From assembly GCA_934229335.1 (NCBI GenBank), contig CAKQDQ010000055.1, positions 1 through 14,735 on the forward strand: 14,735 bases of DNA. Direction: 5' to 3'. Position numbers and translations under genes: made by a program. Origin of the DNA: an uncultured Prevotella sp. (GTDB lineage Bacteria; Bacteroidota; Bacteroidia; Bacteroidales; Bacteroidaceae). Positions 6,895 through 14,608 of the stretch are shown here, in pieces. Positions within the stretch are counted from its first letter, which is position 1. The number at the start of each line of letters is the position of its first letter. The notes below the pieces were generated by a model. The model was not told the DNA's origin, did no database searches, and was given only the letters and a program-made list of their open reading frames with translations.

Positions 6895-7356
6895 TTATTT
6901 TCTGTTTATCAGCCTCCATATATATAGCAAATACCGCCTTATGGGTCTCATAATGACCCATGTTCGCCAGTATATGATGTATGCTTTACTGTCTACACTC
7001 TCTAATGTCGTTCTCCCTTTACGGTAGAATCCCTTTGCTATAGCTTTCACATCTTTGCGAGATATTACCTCTGGTGTGTAGTTCCCGTCACCGCACATTA
7101 CTATTGTGTCGCCTTGAATAGCCGTTATTCGGTGTAGGGCATAGGTGTCGTTATAGCTCAAGTGCGCTAAGATTACGTCGCCAATGCGTAGCGTTTCGGG
7201 TAGCGGAGCAAGCAAAGCCTTGTCACGGTTATCCTCAAGATACGGTCGCATACTGTATCCGCGTAAAGGCAATATCACCGTCTTGCCGTTGCTGACGTAT
7301 TCACATAACAGTGGCAACATCTTGTAGTCTGTGCTTGATATGGATAAATCACGCAT
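6895..7356 (-). CDS. S24/S26-type signal-peptidase-like protein with Ser/His active site (153 aa)
   Basis: The protein has the signature of the ER/SipW-type signal peptidase branch (MEROPS S26, SPC subfamily). RGYSMRPYL (32-40) carries the nucleophile S35. RIGDVILAH (57-65) is the box C-like strand. YALHRITAI (72-80) places H75 where the bacterial enzymes have Lys. MCGDGNYTPE (87-96) supplies a candidate acidic residue D90. There is no N-terminal membrane anchor. Instead the C-terminus (about 126-148, YIIYWRTWVIMRPIRRYLLYIW) is hydrophobic and basic, suggesting membrane association from that end. Annotation pipelines usually call such proteins 'S24/S26 family peptidase'. It lies between HprK-like and PqqD-like genes, so a role in cleaving or exporting a modified peptide is plausible. 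A general signal peptidase is less likely, because Bacteroidetes have LepB. Confidence 0.8.
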   Translation of the reverse strand: MRDLSISSTDYKMLPLLCEYVSNGKTVILPLRGYSMRPYLEDNRDKALLAPLPETLRIGDVILAHLSYNDTYALHRITAIQGDTIVMCGDGNYTPEVISRKDVKAIAKGFYRKGRTTLESVDSKAYIIYWRTWVIMRPIRRYLLYIWRLINRK

Positions 7357-7421
7357 ATTGTTATTATTGTTGTTTATTCCCCTGTTTATGTATTAATAGG
7401 GTTATTACATCCTTGTTGGGC

Positions 7422-8300
7422 TTATTCTTCAAGATATTTGCGGCATACCATTGCCGATTCTGCATTGGGCAGACAGTGCAATGTCGCCATGGTAGTGTGC
7501 TCTATGACCGCTGTTACCACGTCGCCGAGGTTCTTATATATCAGTTCGTCTGTCCTTATAGTGGAGCAAGCCGTCAGCAATACCACAAAGGCGTCGAGTG
7601 GGGTGAGTGGTGTTACGTAGTTTGTTGTGGCTCTTTCTATCTTTATTATAGCTCCTAACGGCACGCGGATGTTACGGTAACACGCTGTCTTTCCGCTCCA
7701 TGGTGAGCCGTACAGCATCACGTTGCCGTTGTGTATGCGTACTATTGGGTTGTCGTCATTAATGAGATCGCACCCCTCTATGTTGTTAAGCCAGTTTGAT
7801 ACCTGTGTACTTTTACCTGTTCCACTTACTGCTGTGAACGCATAAGCCTTCTCTTTGTGGCGTACTACAGAGGCATGGATAAGCAATGTGTCGCATAGCG
7901 CGCCCCGAAATGCGTATGCTATCATCATCACACTATTCATCCCGTAGCGTTTGTCAGCCTCGTTGCCCCTTATAGCGCAGCGGCATTGCTCGAAAGTAGC
8001 GGTGCTTTGCAGCAGCGCGCAAGGCTTTCCTGCGACGTTACATATTATGAATTGATAGCTCCCATCGGTAGTTCTGGATACGCGAATTATACCGTTTCCT
8101 GTGTCGCTGTCAGTGATATGACGGCACTCTTTCTCTGGGAATGTCGGTAATTTTTGTAGCAGTGATACTGTCAACATTGGCGTACTGTCCTCCTTTTCGC
8201 TAATTATGAAGTTGCTAAAGGAGGGTAGTAGTTTGTCAAACGAATCGTTACCATATTCAGAGAGCACCCTTACGTGGTGTCCACCTATTTCGTAGTCCAT
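7422..8300 (-). CDS. HPr kinase-like P-loop protein (292 aa)
   Basis: The C-terminal half resembles the catalytic fold of HPr Ser kinase/phosphorylase. LLIHASVV (139-146) is the conserved strand with His before the P-loop. AVSGTGKST (157-165) is the Walker A motif, with a small residue-rich loop as in HprK. LINDDNP (179-185) gives the paired Asp residues of the Walker B region. YGSPWSGK (197-204) matches the conserved 'G.PW.G' segment. The N-terminal 130 residues are not recognised. It lacks the N-terminal sensory domain of true HprK, and no ptsH is nearby, so carbon catabolite control is unlikely. HprK-like kinases also occur in RiPP clusters; in paeninodin-type lasso peptide clusters one phosphorylates the precursor. 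It starts 5 nt after the stop of the small exported protein gene and is followed, 65 nt on, by the S26-like gene. Confidence 0.82.
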   Translation of the reverse strand: MDYEIGGHHVRVLSEYGNDSFDKLLPSFSNFIISEKEDSTPMLTVSLLQKLPTFPEKECRHITDSDTGNGIIRVSRTTDGSYQFIICNVAGKPCALLQSTATFEQCRCAIRGNEADKRYGMNSVMMIAYAFRGALCDTLLIHASVVRHKEKAYAFTAVSGTGKSTQVSNWLNNIEGCDLINDDNPIVRIHNGNVMLYGSPWSGKTACYRNIRVPLGAIIKIERATTNYVTPLTPLDAFVVLLTACSTIRTDELIYKNLGDVVTAVIEHTTMATLHCLPNAESAMVCRKYLEE

Positions 8301-8305
8301 CGTAC

Positions 8306-8776
8306 TTATTGCGCTATTGGCGTGAAACGAAATTCTCCTTGTCCTACGCTCTTTACGAGATAGCCTTTCTTTTTCAGCTTCTCCACCTGTTTAAGGTACT
8401 TTTTGTCAAGAGTCTTTACGCTTGTTGCGAATGTAACACTGCACAAACGGTTCTTCTCTCCCTTCTTTGTCATGTGCTGTTCTAACTGTGCTGACAGCAT
8501 ATCACGGTTTTCCAGGAACTTTGTTTTCTTGTGTATTGCGGCGTTGTCAAGCATCAGTTCGTCGGTGATATACACTACAGAGTCTCGCATTGACATTGCA
8601 ACGCCATAGAGATACACCCTTTGCGTTGTCACATTCTCTGTCTTTTCCTTCTTCTTTTTCTCTTTCTTCTGCTCTTTATTGCTTGCGTTCTGAGGTGGCA
8701 TATCAGGCTTGCCTTGTGGTTGTGCAGACACAGTCATAGTGGCAAGCAGTGCCAGTGCTAAAATTATTTTTTTCAT
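8306..8776 (-). CDS. Small exported protein of unknown function (156 aa)
   Basis: The N-terminus MKKIILALALLATMTVSAQ is a clear Sec signal peptide, probably cut near residue 18. It is followed by a Pro/Gln-rich and then a strongly basic Lys/Glu run (about 33-47, NKEQKKEKKKKEKTE). The remaining ~110 residues are a mixed alpha/beta domain (QRVYLYGVAMSMRDSVVYIT at 52-71; VEKLKKKGYLVKSVGQGEFR at 131-150). I do not recognise a named family, though the pattern is common among periplasmic proteins of Bacteroidetes. Its ATG overlaps the sigma-factor stop (ATGA), which implies translational coupling, and the HprK-like gene begins 5 nt after its stop. The charged run after the signal could bind nucleic acid, polyanions or the membrane surface. 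Confidence 0.8.
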   Translation of the reverse strand: MKKIILALALLATMTVSAQPQGKPDMPPQNASNKEQKKEKKKKEKTENVTTQRVYLYGVAMSMRDSVVYITDELMLDNAAIHKKTKFLENRDMLSAQLEQHMTKKGEKNRLCSVTFATSVKTLDKKYLKQVEKLKKKGYLVKSVGQGEFRFTPIAQ

Positions 8777-9474
8777 AAAGTATGTTCAGTTTGCTTCATT
8801 ATCCTTCTCATCTTGCGCTCCGCAGTCTTCCTTATCTGTCTAACGCGTTCGCGCTTCAGTCCTCTCTCTTCCGCAATCTCCGCCATTGTCTTATGGTCTT
8901 CGGCACCTATTCCGTAGAAAGCCGTTATCACAGCCAGTTCTCTTTCGTTGAGAACGTGCATTGCTTGTGTCAGTGCGAAGCTCACTTCGTTATGCTGTGT
9001 GGCATCGTCTGTTAGCGGTTTCCCTGCCTTTAGCAGGTCTCCGAAGGTGTTAGTCTGGCCTGGGTGCAGTGGTGCGTCTGTAGAGAAGCGTCGTATATTC
9101 TTTGTTTCTTCCTGTCCATTCTTAGGTAATGTCATCATGGGACCTTGCTCTGGCAACGCCTCTTGCATAGCTTTTCTGACGTCCCATACGGCATAGTTAA
9201 CGAATCTCTCGTCGTCCTTAGGGTGCCATCTCTTTGCTGCGAGCATCAGAGCGATATTACCTTCGCTGATAAGGTCGTCCATTTTCAGTCCCTTGTCAAC
9301 ATACTGGCGTGCTATACTGACCACGAAGCGCAGGTTAGAGGTAACGAGTTTTTCCAAGGCTCGGTCGTCTCCCCGTTGTATTCGCTCTGCTAAAGCGCGC
9401 TCTTCATCATCAGAAAGCGATGGAATTTTATGTATGTCCTGCCAATAGGCATCGAGTGTGTCAAATGATTGCAT
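8773..9474 (-). CDS. Compact sigma-70-family factor with divergent region 2.4 (233 aa)
   Basis: This is an RNA polymerase sigma factor, shorter than the Bacteroidetes housekeeping factor (about 285 aa). Region 1.2 covers about 5-35. Region 2 covers 36-108, with core-binding NLRFVVSIARQYVDKGL (47-63) and DLISEGNIALMLAAKRW (67-83). A short, divergent linker/region 3 spans 109-165, starting at LPEQGPMMTLPKNG. Region 4 covers 171-228, with the HTH around TMAEIAEERGLKRERVRQIR (196-215). The promoter-melting segment reads YAVWDVRKAMQEAL, whereas housekeeping factors have YAVWWIRQSI. The second Trp is Asp98 and the -12-reading Gln is Lys101. It is therefore probably an alternative (group 2/3-like) factor with changed -10 specificity. 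No anti-sigma gene is evident. It is linked to the next gene by ATGA overlap and is 49 nt after the phospholipase D-like gene. Confidence 0.92.
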   Translation of the reverse strand: MQSFDTLDAYWQDIHKIPSLSDDEERALAERIQRGDDRALEKLVTSNLRFVVSIARQYVDKGLKMDDLISEGNIALMLAAKRWHPKDDERFVNYAVWDVRKAMQEALPEQGPMMTLPKNGQEETKNIRRFSTDAPLHPGQTNTFGDLLKAGKPLTDDATQHNEVSFALTQAMHVLNERELAVITAFYGIGAEDHKTMAEIAEERGLKRERVRQIRKTAERKMRRIMKQTEHTL

Positions 9475-9523
9475 AAGTATAATGTTTTATTAGGGGTTAA
9501 CTCATAAACATATAGAGGTTTAC

Positions 9524-10843
9524 TTATAGCCATATCTCCAACAGATGTGCGAGCCATCCTCTTGTCTTCTGCCAGCGAGTGCGCCATGAGTCCCATTTCT
9601 CTGGTGTCAATACGAAGCTCTTTTTCTTGTCATTGTCGAACAGCCTCATTAGTTCCGCAGTGGTATTCTTGTCCAGTATTACTGCGTTAGCTTCATAGTC
9701 CCAGCTCAAGGACCTTGAGTCGAGGTTACAACTACCTACTGTACATACGCGACCGTCTACCATTATTATCTTAGTATGATGGAAACCGCCTTGGTATATG
9801 TATACGTTAGCACCGCGTTTCATCATCCAGTGCAGGTGATAGAAAGAGCAATCAGGCGACAACGGAATGTCACTCTTCTCCGCTATCATAACGTCCATCT
9901 TCACTCCGCGTGCCAATGCCCTCTTGATAGCTTTCTTTACAGAGTGGGTAAGGGTCATGTATGGATTAAGAATCTTAATGCTGTCCTTAGCGTTGTCAAG
10001 TGCGGAGATGTAGAACTGGCGCATAATTTTGTTAGTGCGGTGTGGTTCTCGGTTTATAATCCCCACCATTTTGTGGTACGCTGTAGCCGTTGTGTCTGGT
10101 CGCAGGCCGCTGAAATACTCCGCAGGTCGATAGCCTCGGTAGTACTGTGCACCGTGAATGTCCTGTTTAGTCACCTTCTTCCACATACGAAGGAATATCC
10201 TTTGCAGTGTGTTGACCTCTTCTCCGTCTATTCGGCAGTGCATATCGTGCCATGCTCCTACCACTTTCGTTCCATGTATATAGTAGTCTGCCACGTTCAT
10301 TCCGCCTGTATAGGCTATTTGTCCGTCTATTACCACAATCTTCCTGTGGTCTCTATGGAACACGTGGTTTATCCAAGGAAAGCGCAAGGGGTCGAAAGTG
10401 TATATCTCGATGCCCTTGCTTCGTATGTCCTTTAGGTGCTTTTCGCGTAGCGGGCGATTGTTCGACTCGTTGCCAAAAGCGTCGAACAGTGCTCTTACTT
10501 CAACGCCTTCTTTCACTTTCTCAGCAAGTATTTTTACCAGTTCCGCCGTTATGGAGTCGTTACGGAAGTTGAAGTATTCCAGATGTACGCTACTTCTGGC
10601 TTGCCTTATGGCCTGAAACATATCGTCAAACTTCTCTTGTCCGCTTGCAAACAGTGTGACGCTGTTGTCGTGTGAGAACGTTATGCCGTGGCTACGCAGG
10701 TCGTGTGCTACCAAAGAGTCGGCGGTTTGTTCATGTGCTGTTATTGTTTCTACCTCCCCATCCGAGGTTGTTGACGCAGCCCTTACTTCTGCCCCAACCG
10801 ACGTTGCAGCCAGCATCACGCTACACAATATCATTCTTCTCAT
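9524..10843 (-). CDS. Exported phospholipase D / cardiolipin synthase-like protein with two HKD motifs (439 aa)
   Basis: The phospholipase D fold has two HxKxxxxD motifs: HRKIVVIDG (H166, K168, D173) and HTKIIMVDG (H356, K358, D363). Supporting segments are VHLEYFNFRND (86-96), GGMNVADYYI (180-189) and GSCNLDSRSLSWDYEANAVI (370-389). The last is characteristic of bacterial cardiolipin synthases (Cls), which join two phosphatidylglycerols into cardiolipin. Unlike E. coli ClsA it lacks two N-terminal transmembrane helices. It has a signal-peptide-like start instead (MRRMILCSVMLAATSVGAEVRA), so it probably acts in the periplasm or at the outer face of the inner membrane. The ATG overlaps the stop of the mechanosensitive channel gene by 4 nt, so the two are probably translationally coupled. 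That link fits a membrane or osmotic-stress role. A phospholipase D with a different lipid acceptor remains possible. Confidence 0.88.
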   Translation of the reverse strand: MRRMILCSVMLAATSVGAEVRAASTTSDGEVETITAHEQTADSLVAHDLRSHGITFSHDNSVTLFASGQEKFDDMFQAIRQARSSVHLEYFNFRNDSITAELVKILAEKVKEGVEVRALFDAFGNESNNRPLREKHLKDIRSKGIEIYTFDPLRFPWINHVFHRDHRKIVVIDGQIAYTGGMNVADYYIHGTKVVGAWHDMHCRIDGEEVNTLQRIFLRMWKKVTKQDIHGAQYYRGYRPAEYFSGLRPDTTATAYHKMVGIINREPHRTNKIMRQFYISALDNAKDSIKILNPYMTLTHSVKKAIKRALARGVKMDVMIAEKSDIPLSPDCSFYHLHWMMKRGANVYIYQGGFHHTKIIMVDGRVCTVGSCNLDSRSLSWDYEANAVILDKNTTAELMRLFDNDKKKSFVLTPEKWDSWRTRWQKTRGWLAHLLEIWL

Positions 10844-13224
10844 TTCTTTTCAAACATTTCAGGTTGCACAACACTTCTTATGTGTACGTCAGTTTGTGGG
10901 AATGGTATCTCTATATTATTGTCATTAAGAGTGTTGTATATGCACTCCAGTATGATGCCGTCGTCAGAATACTGTGTGAAAACATCCACCCACACTATCA
11001 CTTTCAGCACAAGAGCAGAGTCTGCCAGCTCTTTCAGCACCACCTTACAGCCCTTTGCCTTGTCGATGCAGTCCAGTTTGTTTACCGCTTCGATAATCAT
11101 CTTCTTAGCTTCCGCTACGTTAGTGCCGTAAGCCACGCCAACATCGAGCATATGTAACTCATAACCGTGGTTGCGAGTCATGTTCTTATAGTTTTTAGTG
11201 AAGAGTTGTGAGTTTTGAAATGCAATCACCGAGCCATCTACAGTGTCAATCATTGTAGATGTATATGATATGCTTGATACCGTACCTCTTACACCATCGC
11301 AGACGATAAGGTCGCCAATTTTTATACGACCCATCATCAGTGATATGCCATAGTAGATATTTTCCAGTATATCCTTTGAGGCGAAACCGATACCAGTAGA
11401 CAAACCTCCAGATATAATCACGAGCCATTGGCTTGAGATGTCGAAGATAGCGAGAGATATAATGAACCATACGCCCCATATTATAACCTGCATCACGTTC
11501 TTCACCATCATAAACTTCTGGGCGGCATTTTCCGCATCACGCTGCTCAAGCAAATATTTCGTGAAAGCTTTGGCAGTATGATTGATGTAGTTAAATACGA
11601 ACCACAGCACTACAACCATTGCGATGCCGAATATGCTTGCCTTAAAGTTAGGGGTGTCAATAAAGTGTTCGGTGAACAATGTCAACGTAAGATCTGTCAG
11701 GTTGAACACGTCCGCAGCCCAATATAGGCTCAGTACAACAGAGCCTACTGCTGATGCTGGCAGAGCAACCCAATAGATGATGTTGTGATACCATGTCTCC
11801 GTAATAGGACGCTCGTTCAGCTTGTGTACTATGGCGTAGCCTTTGAACCAGTCGCGCAGACACACAATGGTCAGGATACATGTCAGCTGCATTATCCACC
11901 ATATCAGAATCTGTACAGACAACAGTGTATATCCTACCATAGAACAGCACAGTGACACTAAGAATACAAACTGTGAGAACGACGCATAGGTTCTGTCGCT
12001 ACGGTCTACCGCTCCCTTGTATTTGCGTAGTGTGTACCATTGCCACAGGCAGCACGTTAACAGTATCGGTGGGAATATGAGGTTGACCAGCGTGTTAGGT
12101 ATCAGTACCACGCGGAAACTTATCACAAGGAATCCGTTGACCAGCAGTGGCATATACAGAAGCAGCGTCTTCAACATTCTTTTTGTCTCCACTCTGAGCA
12201 GCGTAGAGATGATGATAACGCTCATGAGCCATGCGAACTGCACCAGCAGTGATGACGCTAAGATAAGGAAGTCCTGTTTAGCCACTGCCTGAACTATGCC
12301 CAACAGTATGGCGAACGTAACGGCAGTAGAGGCGAGTATGACGCCCGTGCGTTTCTCTAAGAACCATTTACCAGCTTCGCCGAGCACGCCTCGTCGTACC
12401 AGTTTAGTGGCAAGCCACCGTACTATCAGCTGGTTAAGAGCCACAGCCACCATGCCATAGAACAGGATGACGATGAACACGCCCAGCATCCACTTTGCGT
12501 CCCATTGCGAGCGCACGTTACCGTAGCTGTTATATTTCTCGTCTATCGTCTCTCTCGTCTCCGAGTAGTAGTCGCGCAGACGTGATAGTATAGAGAAATA
12601 GTTGTCGCCTCCGTTAACAAAAATACTGTTTTGCAGTTCGCCGTACTTACTGTTGGCGTAGTCGTTAAGGCTCTTCAGTCGTCTCTCCGTCATCTTATAG
12701 TAGGTGATATATTCCGACAACTGGTCCTTTTCCTCCATAATCATACGTCGGGTATTAACCGCCAATGCCAGACAAACATCGCGGTCTACCTTCGCTTGTG
12801 GGGTAAGCATCATCACAGGCATAGACTTCAGACACTGTATGAGGCTGTCAATCCTCGCCATCTCCCTCTCGTTGCGTTCTACGACAGAAGTAAACGGTAT
12901 CAAGTGTCGCTCAAAGTCCTTATAGGCACTTATCGCCTCGTGACAGGCATACGACAGGTCGAACACGTAACCATCTTTCTGCGAGTAGAGCATCAAGGCG
13001 TTTTGGTTACTGTTTTGCACCGTCTGTATGAGCGTAGAGAACACTCTCAGCTCCTCTTTCTTCATCATAGTTTGTCGCTGACCGTACTCGTCGTGGTATT
13101 TTGTCAGCTCGCTACGTAGTATCTTCAGTGTGTTACTGAGACTGTCTTCCTTCAGTACTGCGCTGGCAGGTGTTACCATCAGTAGTCCGAGCAGCAGTAA
13201 TATGTATAATTTTATTTTCGCCAT
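10840..13224 (-). CDS. Large MscS/MscK-like mechanosensitive channel (794 aa)
   Basis: The protein has an N-terminal signal peptide (1-22, ending PASA), then a periplasmic, largely coiled-coil-like domain (about 25-240). A series of hydrophobic membrane helices starts at about 245-270 (WMLGVFIVILFYGMVAVAL) and continues through about 300-450, 480-505 and 530-548. The MscS core follows: TM3/pore region VIIWGVWFIISLAIF to GGLSTGIGFASKDIL (about 580-620), the beta-domain signature NIYYGISLMMGRIKIGDLIV (622-641) and the cytoplasmic alpha/beta part (about 685-790). Such channels open under membrane tension and release solutes during osmotic downshock. The extended N-terminus is like MscK/KefA or YbdG/YjeP-type relatives. 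The gene is first in the run, with a consensus promoter about 20 bp upstream of ATG 13224, and it overlaps the phospholipase D-like gene by ATGA. Confidence 0.9.
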   Translation of the reverse strand: MAKIKLYILLLLGLLMVTPASAVLKEDSLSNTLKILRSELTKYHDEYGQRQTMMKKEELRVFSTLIQTVQNSNQNALMLYSQKDGYVFDLSYACHEAISAYKDFERHLIPFTSVVERNEREMARIDSLIQCLKSMPVMMLTPQAKVDRDVCLALAVNTRRMIMEEKDQLSEYITYYKMTERRLKSLNDYANSKYGELQNSIFVNGGDNYFSILSRLRDYYSETRETIDEKYNSYGNVRSQWDAKWMLGVFIVILFYGMVAVALNQLIVRWLATKLVRRGVLGEAGKWFLEKRTGVILASTAVTFAILLGIVQAVAKQDFLILASSLLVQFAWLMSVIIISTLLRVETKRMLKTLLLYMPLLVNGFLVISFRVVLIPNTLVNLIFPPILLTCCLWQWYTLRKYKGAVDRSDRTYASFSQFVFLVSLCCSMVGYTLLSVQILIWWIMQLTCILTIVCLRDWFKGYAIVHKLNERPITETWYHNIIYWVALPASAVGSVVLSLYWAADVFNLTDLTLTLFTEHFIDTPNFKASIFGIAMVVVLWFVFNYINHTAKAFTKYLLEQRDAENAAQKFMMVKNVMQVIIWGVWFIISLAIFDISSQWLVIISGGLSTGIGFASKDILENIYYGISLMMGRIKIGDLIVCDGVRGTVSSISYTSTMIDTVDGSVIAFQNSQLFTKNYKNMTRNHGYELHMLDVGVAYGTNVAEAKKMIIEAVNKLDCIDKAKGCKVVLKELADSALVLKVIVWVDVFTQYSDDGIILECIYNTLNDNNIEIPFPQTDVHIRSVVQPEMFEKK

Positions 13225-13241
13225 TAATATAAATTTTGTTG

Positions 13242-13273
13242 CAAAGTTATAGTTTTTTTTTTACATATACAAA
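13242..13273 (-). promoter_or_regulatory. Promoter of the leftward eight-gene run
   Basis: On the minus strand TTTG (13273-13270), a 20-bp spacer and TAACTTTG (13249-13242) match the Bacteroidetes consensus very well. Transcription is expected near 13236, giving a leader of only about 12 nt before ATG 13224. It is the only strong promoter found upstream of the leftward genes, so they probably depend on it. Confidence 0.75.
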
Positions 13274-13348
13274 TGAAAGATGAAGAATATAAAGCGGATA
13301 TGACCTTGAAAATAATTCAGACATACGCTTACTTCGTGCTCGTGCCTC

Positions 13349-13379
13349 TTTGGTATGTCGTAAAAAAATAGTAACTTTG
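13349..13379 (+). promoter_or_regulatory. Promoter of glf
   Basis: TTTG (13349-13352), a 19-bp spacer and TAACTTTG (13372-13379) match the Bacteroidetes consensus. Transcription should begin near 13386, about 22 nt before ATG 13408. The promoter diverges from that of the channel gene across a 183-bp intergenic region. Confidence 0.75.
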
Positions 13380-13407
13380 CACCCATTACTACTTACTGCG
13401 CAAACTT

Positions 13408-14583
13408 ATGACGAATTATGATTACCTAATTGTTGGCTCTGGACTCTTTGGGGCTACCTTTGCATATATGGCAAGGCAACATGGCAAGCGATGCCTCGTG
13501 ATAGACAAACGAGAGCATCTTGGCGGCAATGTCTATTGTGAAAACATTGAGGGTATCAATGTGCATAAGTATGGTGCGCATATCTTTCATACCTCAAACC
13601 GCGAGGTATGGGATTTTGTTAACTCTATTGCGGAGTTTAATGGTTACATCAATCAGCCTGTAGCCAATTACCATGGTCGGTTGTATAATCTGCCGTTCAA
13701 TATGAACACCTTTTACCAAATGTGGGGAACCGTTACGCCAGCAGACGCCATGGCTAAGATAAACAGCCAGAGGGCAGAGGCTGTCAACGCCCTTATGCAG
13801 CGTGACAGCGACGGCACTTTGCGCCAACGAGAGCCTAAAAACCTTGAGGAACAGGCATTGATACTGGTAGGTCGCGACATTTATAAACGTCTGATTAAGG
13901 AATATACCGAGAAGCAATGGGGACGTAAGTGCACTGAGTTGCCAGCGTTTATCATCAAGCGTCTGCCTGTGCGCTTTGCTTTTGACAATAATTACTTCAA
14001 CGACTTGTATCAAGGTATTCCTGTGGGAGGCTATAATAGTTTGGTGAACCGTCTTCTTGAGGGGTGCGAGTGCATGACGGGGACAGACTTCTTCAATGAC
14101 ACCTCCATAGTAGGCGCACCGCTAAGAGATCATTGGCATGAGGTGGCAGAGAGGTTAGTATATACAGGTCCACTCGACGAATATTTCGCCTATAGCCATG
14201 GTCGCTTAGACTGGCGCACGGTAGCGTTTAAGACACGTGTAGAGAATGTCCCTAACTTTCAAGGCAATGCCGTGGTAAACTATACCAGCCTTGACGTGCC
14301 TTACACGCGCGTTATAGAGCACAAGCACTTTGAAACGTTCGGACAAGAGGTGTATCTAAATCCTAAAACAGTGGTCAGCGAAGAGTATTCAGAAGAATAT
14401 CACGAGGGAATGGAACCGTATTATCCTGTCAACGACGAGCGTAACAATGCTCTGGCGGAGCAGTATCGCTCCATGGCGACGCAGGAAACAAACGTAGTCT
14501 TTGGTGGCAGACTGGCGCAATATCGTTATTACGACATGGCACCAGTGATAGAATCAGCCATGAAGTATTGGGAGAAACAATAA
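13408..14583 (+). CDS. glf: UDP-galactopyranose mutase
   Basis: This flavoenzyme (391 aa, normal length) converts UDP-galactopyranose to UDP-galactofuranose in the cytoplasm. The product is used for galactofuranose in lipopolysaccharide, capsule or other surface glycans. The N-terminal FAD-binding motif is DYLIVGSGLFGATFA (5-19), with VIDKREHLGGN (31-41) and the family-typical KYGAHIFHTSN (54-64). Further conserved blocks are EYTEKQWGRK (165-174), KRLPVRF (184-190), YTGPLDEYF (252-260) and FGGRLAQYRYYDM (365-377), which fit the substrate-binding and C-terminal FAD contacts. ATG 13408 is supported by the promoter just upstream and gives the expected N-terminus. It is followed after 25 nt by a TcdA-like gene, probably cotranscribed, though functionally unrelated as far as known. 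No other surface-polysaccharide genes are in the window. Confidence 0.97.
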   Translation: MTNYDYLIVGSGLFGATFAYMARQHGKRCLVIDKREHLGGNVYCENIEGINVHKYGAHIFHTSNREVWDFVNSIAEFNGYINQPVANYHGRLYNLPFNMNTFYQMWGTVTPADAMAKINSQRAEAVNALMQRDSDGTLRQREPKNLEEQALILVGRDIYKRLIKEYTEKQWGRKCTELPAFIIKRLPVRFAFDNNYFNDLYQGIPVGGYNSLVNRLLEGCECMTGTDFFNDTSIVGAPLRDHWHEVAERLVYTGPLDEYFAYSHGRLDWRTVAFKTRVENVPNFQGNAVVNYTSLDVPYTRVIEHKHFETFGQEVYLNPKTVVSEEYSEEYHEGMEPYYPVNDERNNALAEQYRSMATQETNVVFGGRLAQYRYYDMAPVIESAMKYWEKQ

Positions 14584-14608
14584 CACACACATTATATTAT
14601 ATATATAT

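Noticed and set aside
7357..7421. RiPP precursor peptide in the gap between the HprK-like and S26-like genes
   Set aside because: The only ATG there is followed directly by a stop, and no other start opens a frame of useful length.
9776..10435. 219-codon plus-strand ORF
   Set aside because: It lies wholly antisense to the HKD phospholipase D-like gene. Its composition (rich in Val, His, Ser, Cys) is typical of a complementary-strand shadow.
12631..13119. 162-codon plus-strand ORF
   Set aside because: It is antisense to the periplasmic domain of the mechanosensitive channel, with no promoter or family resemblance.
13594..14013. 139-codon minus-strand ORF
   Set aside because: It is antisense to glf, whose motifs are clear in the plus frame.
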